DNA from: Urbifossiella sp046350095
GTDB taxonomy: Bacteria; Planctomycetota; Planctomycetia; Gemmatales; Gemmataceae
Length of the DNA: 64,000 nt
Reading direction: 5' to 3'
Assembly: GCA_046350095.1 (NCBI GenBank)
Contig: JAXMBA010000002.1
Span: 1,860,001-1,924,000 of the forward strand
Position 1 is the first letter of the stretch. Every line of letters starts with the position of its first letter. The position numbers and the translations under genes are program-made. The notes beneath the pieces are model-generated. The model had not been told where the DNA came from, did not search any database, and saw only the letters and a list, made by a program, of their open reading frames with translations. Below, in pieces: positions 57,518-64,000 of the stretch.

Positions 57518-58402
57518 GTGGGCGTCGCGTTCGACTGCTACGGGTTCACCGACCGCGGCCGCGTTCGCAGCCGCAACGAGGACCAGTTCCTCGTCGCCGA
57601 CCTGACGAAGTCCCTCCGCGTCCGCGCCACGTCGGTGCCGGAAGAAGTCGCCGGCGCGCTCGGCGGGAAGGAGCACGGCAAGCTGTTCCTCGTCGCCGAC
57701 GGCATGGGCGGGCAGGCCGGCGGCGAACTCGCCAGCGGCGTCGCCACCGAGACGGTCGCCCGGTACGTCCTCCACACGATGCCGTGGTTCTTCCGGCTCC
57801 ACGACGACGGCGCGGACGACCTGGAGCAGCAGCTCCGCGCCGCGCTACACGCCTGCCGCAAGGAGGTGACCGCCGTCGGCCGGGCCAGCGGGTACGCCGA
57901 CATGGGCACGACCCTCACCCTCGGCTACCTGATGTGGCCGTGGCTGTACGTCGTCCACGTCGGCGACAGCCGGGCGTACCTGTTCCGCGACGGCGAGGCC
58001 CGGCAGCTGACCACCGACCACACGGTCGCGCAGCGGATGGTCGAGCAGGGGCTGCTGTCGCCCGCGGAGGCGGCCGGGTCGCGGTGGGGGCACGCCCTGG
58101 TGAGGTGCGTCTCGGCCGGGACGCCCGAGGCGGACGTGGACGTGCTGAAGGTGAAGCTGCAGGCCGGCGACGCGATCCTGTTCTGCACCGACGGGCTGAG
58201 CAAGTACCTGGAGCCGGCCGCGATCGCCGCCGTGCTGGCGAAGGGGGAGTCGGCCGAGGCGACGGCGCGGGAACTGGTGGCGGCGGCGAACGAGGCCGGC
58301 GGCAGCGACAACGTCACGGTCGTGGTCGTGCGGGCGGCGCCGGACCCGGAGGAGGGGGCGCTGACGCCGGCCGACGGCACCGCCTACCTGCCGCCGGCGT
58401 GA
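57518..58402 (+). CDS. PP2C-type protein serine/threonine phosphatase
   Basis: A 294-aa protein. GTG 57518 has GGAGG at 8 bases and is preferred over the in-frame GTG at 57464, which has none. All PP2C motifs are visible: SRNEDQFLV, LFLVADGMGGQAGGELAS, MGTTLTLGYL, VHVGDSRAYLFRDGE, DAILFCTDGLSKYL and GGSDNVTVVVV. The metal-binding Asp residues are intact. It removes phosphate from Ser/Thr, usually opposing a Hanks-type kinase; none is in this window. It lies 24 bp before the UbiA-like gene. Confidence 0.93.
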   Translation: MGVAFDCYGFTDRGRVRSRNEDQFLVADLTKSLRVRATSVPEEVAGALGGKEHGKLFLVADGMGGQAGGELASGVATETVARYVLHTMPWFFRLHDDGADDLEQQLRAALHACRKEVTAVGRASGYADMGTTLTLGYLMWPWLYVVHVGDSRAYLFRDGEARQLTTDHTVAQRMVEQGLLSPAEAAGSRWGHALVRCVSAGTPEADVDVLKVKLQAGDAILFCTDGLSKYLEPAAIAAVLAKGESAEATARELVAAANEAGGSDNVTVVVVRAAPDPEEGALTPADGTAYLPPA

Positions 58403-58426
58403 CCCCGCGCCGCGTATCATGGCGGG

Positions 58427-59191
58427 ATGCCCGCCGACCCCCCGCCGCCGTGGTGGGTGCTGCAGAACGTCGCCGCCCTGGACGCCCCCGCCGTCGCCGC
58501 CGTGTGGCAGCGCTTCCTCGCCGACCGGTTCGGCGTCGCCGTACCGTGGGCGGCGACCGCCGCCCTCGCCGCCGCGGTGTGGGCCGTCTACCTCGCCGAC
58601 CGCCGGCTCGACGCCCGCCGCGGCGACCCCCGCTCCGACCGCCACCGCGTCGCCGCCCGCTCCCCCCGGCTGTTCGCGGCCGGGGCCGGGCTCGCCGCCG
58701 CACTCGCTCTCGCGTTCGCCACCCAACTCCCGGGTTCCTACCTGCGCTGCGGGGCGTTCGTCGCGGTCGGCGTCGCCGCGTACCTGGCGGCCGTCCACGC
58801 CGCGGCCGGCGGCCTCGGCCGGCTGCCGGGGGCGAAGGAGTTCCTGGTCGGCGTGGGCTTCGCGGCCGGGGTGGCGGTGCCGCTCATGGCCGATGGCTCG
58901 CCGGCCGCGTGGCCGCCGGCGGTCGCCGCCTTCGCCGCGCTGTGCTGGCTGAACTGCCGCCTCATCGACCGCTGGGAATCCGGCGCCCGACCGACCCGGA
59001 CCGACGCGCTCCTGGCGGCGGGTGTGCTGGTCGCGGCGACCTGGCAGCCGCCGGTGATCGGCGGCGCGGTCGGCGCGGCGGTCGGAGCCCTGATGGTGGT
59101 TCACGTGGCGGCCGGGTCGGCGCCCCGGGCGGCGCGGGTGCTGGCCGATGTCGTGCTCCTCACGCCGCTCGCCGTGTGGGGGCTGCCGTGA
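58427..59191 (+). CDS. UbiA-like polytopic membrane protein
   Basis: A 254-aa protein with about six to seven hydrophobic segments. After the first helix, VWAVYLADRRLDARRGD with SDRHRVAARSP resembles the YxxDRxxD-RH pattern of UbiA-type prenyltransferases, in which Asp residues bind Mg-diphosphate. A second cytoplasmic loop has LNCRLIDRWESG. It is shorter than usual UbiA and its second Asp-rich motif is weak. It overlaps by 4 bp with a methyltransferase gene, a pairing often seen in quinone or lipid biosynthesis. Enzyme activity is an inference. Confidence 0.6.
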   Translation: MPADPPPPWWVLQNVAALDAPAVAAVWQRFLADRFGVAVPWAATAALAAAVWAVYLADRRLDARRGDPRSDRHRVAARSPRLFAAGAGLAAALALAFATQLPGSYLRCGAFVAVGVAAYLAAVHAAAGGLGRLPGAKEFLVGVGFAAGVAVPLMADGSPAAWPPAVAAFAALCWLNCRLIDRWESGARPTRTDALLAAGVLVAATWQPPVIGGAVGAAVGALMVVHVAAGSAPRAARVLADVVLLTPLAVWGLP

Positions 59192-59826
59192 CGCCGCCAC
59201 GCTTCGACTGGCTCGCCCCGCACTACGCCCGGGTCGAAGCCGTCACCTACGGCGGCCTGCTTCACTGGTGCCGCACCGCGCTGCTGCCGGACGTCGCCGA
59301 CGCCCGCCGGGTGCTGATCCTCGGCGAGGGCGACGGCCGGTTCCTGGCGGCATTCCTGGCGGCGAATCCCGTCGCTGCGGTGGACGTGGTCGACGCCAGC
59401 GCCGCGATGGTGGCGCTCGCCCGCTGCCGCATCGCGGCCGACGCCCGGGTCCGGTGGCACGTCGCCGACGCGCGCCGCCGCGACTGGCCGGCCGCGGCGT
59501 TCGACCTCATCGTCACCAACTTCTGGCTCGACTGCTTTCCCGCGGCGGAGTTGGGGCGGCTGATCCCGCGGCTGGCGGGGGCGCTGGAACCGGGCGGCCG
59601 CTGGCTGGTGGGCGACTTCGCGGTGCCGCCCGGCCCGTGGGTGCGCCGGGCGGCCGCCCACGCGGCACTGGCGGGCATGTACGCCGCGTTCCGGCTGACG
59701 ACGCGCATCCCGGCCGGTCGGCTCGCCGACCCGGCGCCGGCACTCCGCGCCGCGGGGCTGGAAGCCGTGCGCGCCGAGCGGCGGCTCGGCGGCTTCCTGG
59801 CGACGACGCTGTGGCGGCGGGCGTGA
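59188..59826 (+). CDS. class I SAM-dependent methyltransferase
   Basis: A 212-aa protein from GTG 59188 overlapping the UbiA-like stop. It begins FDWLAPHYARVEAVTYGG, the usual lead-in of UbiE/methyltransf_25 proteins. The AdoMet site is VLILGEGDGRFLAAFL (GxGxGxF), then VDVVDASAAMVALA, then FDLIVTNFWLDCFP and LEPGGRWLVGDFAVP. Small-molecule methylation, likely of the product of the UbiA-like protein, is the best guess. A terminator follows the stop. Confidence 0.85.
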   Translation: MTPPRFDWLAPHYARVEAVTYGGLLHWCRTALLPDVADARRVLILGEGDGRFLAAFLAANPVAAVDVVDASAAMVALARCRIAADARVRWHVADARRRDWPAAAFDLIVTNFWLDCFPAAELGRLIPRLAGALEPGGRWLVGDFAVPPGPWVRRAAAHAALAGMYAAFRLTTRIPAGRLADPAPALRAAGLEAVRAERRLGGFLATTLWRRA

Positions 59827-59835
59827 AACGAACGA

Positions 59836-59859
59836 CGCCCGGGGGATGGCCCCCGGGCG
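59836..59859. terminator. bidirectional terminator between convergent genes
   Basis: CGCCCGGGGG (59836-59845) pairs perfectly with CCCCCGGGCG (59850-59859) around an ATGG loop. It lies between the methyltransferase stop (59826) and the adhesin stop (59881). No T-run, but the 10-bp GC stem and position are good. Confidence 0.75.
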
Positions 59860-59880
59860 CCGCGTGGTCGTCCTCCCGCG

Positions 59881-62800
59881 TCAGCCGACGGCGATCCCGC
59901 CGAGCAGCGTGCCGTTGAGCACGTCGTCCACGTCCTGGAAGCTCGGGGCGGCGAACGACCGCAGGCCGTTGGTCCCCGACGCCGCGACGAGGGCCGTTTC
60001 GCCGGTCGAGAGCTGCCGGACCGCCACCGTCACCCCGCCGTAGTCCGACGGGGCGAAGGCGAAGAACTGGGCCTTCGACGCGGCCGTCACGCCGTCGTAC
60101 ACGCCGACGTGCGGGCCGCCGGTGGCCCCGGCCCCGGTGACGATCTCGGCCCGGCCGTCGCCGTCGATGTCGCCCACGGCCACGTTCACCCCGCCGCGGA
60201 AATCCGGGGTGTACGGGATGACACTCAGCTGCTCCTTGAGGCTGCCGCCGGCGAACACCTTGACGTGCGGCGATCCGCCGGGCCCGGCCCCGGTCACCAC
60301 CTCCGCCTTGCCGTCGCCGTTCACGTCGCCGGCGGCCACGTTCACCCCGCCGTTGAAGTCGGCGGCGTAGGCGAAGAAGCTCCCCAGCAGCGCGGTCGGC
60401 AGGTCGTCCGCGTCGCGCTGGCCGAGCCGGGTGCCGTCCACCACCTTCACGTGCGGGGCGCCGCCGGCCCCGGCCCCGAGCACCACGTCGATCCGGCCGT
60501 CGCCGTTCACGTCGCCGGCGGCCACGTGGACGCCGCCGCGGAGCGACGGGAGGAAGGCGTAGAACGTGGCCACCTCGCCGAACGTCTTCCCGTCGAACAC
60601 CTTCACCACCGGGCCGCCGCCCGCCCCGGCCCCGACGATCACGTCGGGCACGCCGTCGCCGGTGACGTCGGCGACGGTGGCGTTCACCCCGCCGGCGAAG
60701 CCGGGGAAGGCGATGAAGTCGGCGACCACGGCTCCCGTGGGCACGTCCACCACCCGCACCCGCGGCTCGGTCGAGTTGGTGATCGTCACCAGGTCGAGCG
60801 TCGTCGTCGGCTTCGGGGTGGGCGGGTCGACCGGCTTCGGCCGCACGGTGACCGTCACGGTGCCGGTCGCGGTGCCGCCGTTGCCGTCGCTGACCGTGTA
60901 CGTGAACGTGTCGGTGCCGCTGAACCCGGCCGCCGGGGTGTACGTCACCACGCCGCCGGACAGTGCCGCCAGGCCGTTCCCCGCCGGGCCGACCGCCGTC
61001 ACCGTCAGCGTCTCGCCGGTGTCCGGGGCGGTGCTGTCGTTGGCCAGCACCGGCACCACCGTCGCCGCGCTCTGGTACGCGACGGTGATGGCGTCCGGGT
61101 TTGCCGTCGGCGGGCTGTTCGTGGCGCCGACCGCCACCTGGATGGTGAACGTCTGCGCGGCCGACGTGTTCGCCCCGGTGCCGTTGTCCTGGAGCCGCAC
61201 GGTCACCGTCGCGCTCCCGGTCGCGCCCGCGGCCGGCGTGAACGTCAGCGCCCCGGTCACCGTGCTGATCGCCGGCTGCACCGAGAACAGTCCGGGGTTG
61301 TCGTTCGACACGAGGAACGTGAGCGCCTGGCCGGCCTCGTCGGCGGGGCCGGCGGCGATGCCGGTGGCGAACGGGGACACCGTCCGCGGGCCTTGCAGCG
61401 GGTCGGCCGGGATCGTGGCCGTCGGGATCGTGAACCGCGGCGGGTCGTTCACCGGCGTCAGGGTGATCGTGATCGACTGCGGCGGAGACGTGTCGACGCC
61501 GCCGAACGCGGTGCCGCCGTCGTCCTTCAGCCGCACCGTCACGCTCGCCGTCCCCACGGCGTCGGCGGCCGGGGTGTACGTCAGCGTGCCGGTCGGGGAC
61601 ACGAACGGCCCCGCGGCGAACAGTTCGGGGCGGTTCGTGGAGACGAGGAACGAGAGCGCCTGGCCGCTCTCGGCCGGCAGGCCCGGCGACAGGTTCGTCG
61701 CCCACCCGGTCACCGTCTGCGGCCCGGAGTCCTCGGCCGCCGTCTGGTTCGGCCCGGCGTTGAAGCTCGGGGCCGTGTTCGAGCCGGTGATGGTGATCGT
61801 GAACGTCTGCACCGGCGGGGTCACGTCCACGCCGAAGGTGTCGCCGCCGTTGTCGCGGAGGCGGACGGTCACCGTGGCCACGCCGCTCCGGTTGCCGGCC
61901 GGGGCGAACGTCAGCGTGCCCGTCGGGCTGATCGTCGGCTGCGCCGAGAACAGCACCTCGCCGTTGTTCGTCACCTCGAAGTTCACCGTCTGCCACGCCT
62001 CGTCCGGCGGGCCGGCGCTGATCTGGTCCACGAACCCGGGGAGGGTGACCGTCGCGGTGCCGGGGCCGGCGCTGATTGCCGACTGCGTGAGGTGGAACCG
62101 CGGCGGGTCGTTCAGCGGGGTGATGGTGATGGTGAACGTCTGTGGGGCAGACGTGTCGGCCCCGCCGCCGCTGTCGCGCACCTGCACGGTCACGGTGACG
62201 ACGTCGGCGGCGGTCGGGGTGTTGGCGTCGGGGGCCGGGGTGAACGTCAGCGTGCCGTCCGGGGACACGGCCGGCTGGCCGCCGGCGGTGAACAGCCCGG
62301 GGCGGTTGTTGGACACGACGAACGAGACGGTCTGGCCCACCTCGTCGGCCGGGCCGGTGCTGACGCCGCGCGCCCACCCGGCGAACGTCCGCAGGCCCGA
62401 GTCCTCGGTCACCGCGATGTCCGACCCGACGGTGAACGTCGGGGTGTCGTTCACCGGGCGGAGGGTGATCGTGAACGTGACCGCGGCCGACACGTTCACC
62501 CCGCCGAAGGCCGTGCCGCCGTTGTCCTGCGCCCGCACGGTGACCGTGGCCACGCCGACCGCGTCGGCCCGGACGGCGAACGTCAGGGTGCCGTCCGGGG
62601 CCACCGCGGGGGCCGCCGTGAACACGCCGGGGAGGTTACTGCTGACCAGGAACGACACCGTCTGGCCCGACTCGTCGGCCGGGCCGGGGGAGATGTTCGT
62701 GGCCCAGTTGAGGAACGTGTGCGAGCCGCTGTCCTCGTCCACCGCGACGTCCGGGCCGCGGCTGAACGACGGGGCGTCGTTGACCGGGTTCACGTTGACC

Positions 62801-64000
62801 GTGAACGAGTCGGTGTCGGTGAGGGCCGGCCCGTGGCTGGCGCCCTGGTCGTCGGACACGACGGTGATGATGGCCGAGCCCACGAAGTTGACGGCCGGGG
62901 TGAACGTCAGCGCGCCGAGGGCCGCGTTCACCGCCGCGACCGGGCCCTCGACCGTCACCTGGGCGGAGTTGTTGCCCGTCACCGTGACGCCGGCGGTGCC
63001 GACGGTCAGGACGCCGTCCACGGCGCTCACCGTCACCTTCAGCGGGGCGGTGCCGAGGTCGATGTCCGACACCGACACGCCCGGCACCGACACCAGTTGC
63101 TCCTCGAACGTGGTCGGCGTGCCGACCACGACGGCGTTCACCGGCGCGTCGTTCCGCCCCTCCACGAACACCGACCGGCTCGCCGTGTCGCTGAGCAGGC
63201 TCGTCGCCGGCTCGTCGGTGACGACGACCGTGACCGTCCGGGTCGTGACGTCCGGGAACTGGCTCGTGTTGGCGTAGGTGAGGGTGCGGAGCAGCGCCTC
63301 GTAGGCGCCGATCGGGGCAACGCCGGTGAACGTGATCTGCCCGGCCACCGACGTGTCGGCCGAGACGCCGCCCGGCAGGGTGCCGGTGTACGTGAACACG
63401 TCCTCGCCCGGCACGAAGTTGACGAGCCGCACCACGGCGCGGGACAGGTCGGTGCTGTCGGAGTCGGTCAGCGTCAGCGACGGGGCCACGAGGACCGGGC
63501 CGAGGTCTTCGACGAACGTCGTGGTGTCGGCGCCGGTGTCCACCACCGGCTTGGCCTTGATGGTGATGCTGTAGGAGTCGGTGTCGCCGAGCGGGGCGGG
63601 GCCGCCGGTGTTGCCGCCGTCGCTCGACATCATGGTGATGAGGACGGTGCCGCCGTTCTGGGCGGGCGTGAAGCTCAGCCCGGCCAGGGCGGCGTTGACC
63701 TGGTCCAGAGTGCCGGTCACGGTGATGACGTTCGTGCCGTTGCCGGTCGTGAACAGGCTGCCGGTGAAGGTGCCGACCGCGGCCGAGGCCACGCTCACCG
63801 TCGCCGTGTAGCCGGCGGTCGTGCCCGGCACCAGGTCGACGGGCTCGGTCACCGACAGGCCGGTGAGCGGGGTGGTGGCGCCGGTGGCGACGGCCACGTT
63901 CGTGAGCGGCGTGTTCACCGGGAAGTCGTTGCGCGCGTCCACGGTCAGCGTGACCGTCTGCCACGCGGACGTGTCGATCCCGCCGGACGCGGTGCCGCCG
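59881..64000 (-). CDS. giant cadherin-like / FG-GAP repeat surface protein (5' end outside window)
   Basis: At least 1373 residues remain in frame; the start lies beyond 64000. Seven or more cadherin/Calx-beta-like units of about 105-115 aa are visible, each with DEDSG or similar, then VSFLVS, then TPAADAVGTASVTVRLKD and TITLTPVNDPP. Next is one Ig-like unit with PPTANPDAITV and FTYTVSDGNGGTATG. The last about 400 residues are six FG-GAP/VCBS propeller repeats (DVNGDGRIDVVLGAGAGG, DIDGDGRAEIVTGAGATGG), which bind calcium in relatives. It is likely exported and adhesive. The C-terminus ends LNGTLLGGIAVG with no sorting motif recognised. Confidence 0.9.
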   Translation of the reverse strand, partial: GGTASGGIDTSAWQTVTLTVDARNDFPVNTPLTNVAVATGATTPLTGLSVTEPVDLVPGTTAGYTATVSVASAAVGTFTGSLFTTGNGTNVITVTGTLDQVNAALAGLSFTPAQNGGTVLITMMSSDGGNTGGPAPLGDTDSYSITIKAKPVVDTGADTTTFVEDLGPVLVAPSLTLTDSDSTDLSRAVVRLVNFVPGEDVFTYTGTLPGGVSADTSVAGQITFTGVAPIGAYEALLRTLTYANTSQFPDVTTRTVTVVVTDEPATSLLSDTASRSVFVEGRNDAPVNAVVVGTPTTFEEQLVSVPGVSVSDIDLGTAPLKVTVSAVDGVLTVGTAGVTVTGNNSAQVTVEGPVAAVNAALGALTFTPAVNFVGSAIITVVSDDQGASHGPALTDTDSFTVNVNPVNDAPSFSRGPDVAVDEDSGSHTFLNWATNISPGPADESGQTVSFLVSSNLPGVFTAAPAVAPDGTLTFAVRADAVGVATVTVRAQDNGGTAFGGVNVSAAVTFTITLRPVNDTPTFTVGSDIAVTEDSGLRTFAGWARGVSTGPADEVGQTVSFVVSNNRPGLFTAGGQPAVSPDGTLTFTPAPDANTPTAADVVTVTVQVRDSGGGADTSAPQTFTITITPLNDPPRFHLTQSAISAGPGTATVTLPGFVDQISAGPPDEAWQTVNFEVTNNGEVLFSAQPTISPTGTLTFAPAGNRSGVATVTVRLRDNGGDTFGVDVTPPVQTFTITITGSNTAPSFNAGPNQTAAEDSGPQTVTGWATNLSPGLPAESGQALSFLVSTNRPELFAAGPFVSPTGTLTYTPAADAVGTASVTVRLKDDGGTAFGGVDTSPPQSITITLTPVNDPPRFTIPTATIPADPLQGPRTVSPFATGIAAGPADEAGQALTFLVSNDNPGLFSVQPAISTVTGALTFTPAAGATGSATVTVRLQDNGTGANTSAAQTFTIQVAVGATNSPPTANPDAITVAYQSAATVVPVLANDSTAPDTGETLTVTAVGPAGNGLAALSGGVVTYTPAAGFSGTDTFTYTVSDGNGGTATGTVTVTVRPKPVDPPTPKPTTTLDLVTITNSTEPRVRVVDVPTGAVVADFIAFPGFAGGVNATVADVTGDGVPDVIVGAGAGGGPVVKVFDGKTFGEVATFYAFLPSLRGGVHVAAGDVNGDGRIDVVLGAGAGGAPHVKVVDGTRLGQRDADDLPTALLGSFFAYAADFNGGVNVAAGDVNGDGKAEVVTGAGPGGSPHVKVFAGGSLKEQLSVIPYTPDFRGGVNVAVGDIDGDGRAEIVTGAGATGGPHVGVYDGVTAASKAQFFAFAPSDYGGVTVAVRQLSTGETALVAASGTNGLRSFAAPSFQDVDDVLNGTLLGGIAVG

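Overview
The window comes from a very GC-rich planctomycete (roughly 70% G+C by eye), almost certainly a member of the Gemmataceae. The evidence is the gene content: two adjacent copies of the Gemmata-specific small secreted family TIGR03066, two genes with the Gemmata repeat-companion domain TIGR02996, a DUF1559 prepilin-like protein, a DUF1080 protein, an ECF sigma factor carrying its own membrane segment and beta-propeller, a sulfatase, and very large exported beta-rich proteins. No rRNA, tRNA, CRISPR array, transposase or integrase was found. The region reads as ordinary chromosome with many short operons.

Layout. 1-2886: 5' portion of a SWIM-zinc-finger SNF2 helicase. 2978-8577: amino acid permease, GalU-like nucleotidyltransferase, DUF1559 pair, and small secreted proteins (YHS-like and NIPSNAP). 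8710-19539: a two-gene operon of giant exported membrane proteins (1815 and 1083 aa), divergent from an ECF sigma factor fused to a membrane segment and propeller. 19536-24865: an ArsC-family gene with an in-frame UGA at the redox position (probable selenoprotein), then a PQQ-type propeller, DUF3754, a 54-aa membrane peptide, a Uma2 nuclease-like protein and a secreted protein. 24866-27188: a long untranslated region, then a primary-type sigma factor with an extra DNA-binding domain. 27242-30292: TIGR03066 pair, coiled-coil protein, metallophosphoesterase. 30463-32918: an unusual signalling operon (GAF plus histidine-kinase H-box without ATPase, a small membrane protein, and an NtrC-like regulator with degraded catalytic motifs). 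33019-42881: TPR protein, thioredoxin-like protein, VWA protein, ECF sigma factor, receiver-like protein, FGGY sugar kinase and a 1159-aa membrane protein. 43039-45079: divergent DUF1080 hydrolase and lactonase. 45202-48884: fused FAD/Fe-S oxidoreductase and GTP cyclohydrolase I. 49001-54242: sulfatase, esterase, subtilase and a Gly/Tyr-rich protein. 54415-59826: a forward run with TolB-like, TIGR02996, PP2C, UbiA-like and methyltransferase genes. 59881-64000: 3' part of a giant cadherin-like/FG-GAP surface protein.

Several intergenic signals are as informative as the genes. Strong hairpins overlap the stop codons of convergent genes. A family of short palindromes built on CCGCTCGCGGCG recurs in gaps. 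There is a 21-bp perfect inverted repeat (45135-45203), a 7-bp tandem repeat (48123-48177), and several -10 boxes of the TATAAT type so close to the start codon that the mRNAs would be leaderless.

The strongest unusual finding is the ArsC-family gene at 19536-19886: an in-frame UGA replaces the first Cys of a CxxC motif and is followed at the right distance by a SECIS-like hairpin. The best candidates for undescribed systems are the giant exported operon at 8710-17432 with its divergent ECF/propeller gene, and the apparently catalytically reduced signalling cassette at 30463-32918. All calls are from reading the sequence. No database search was run.
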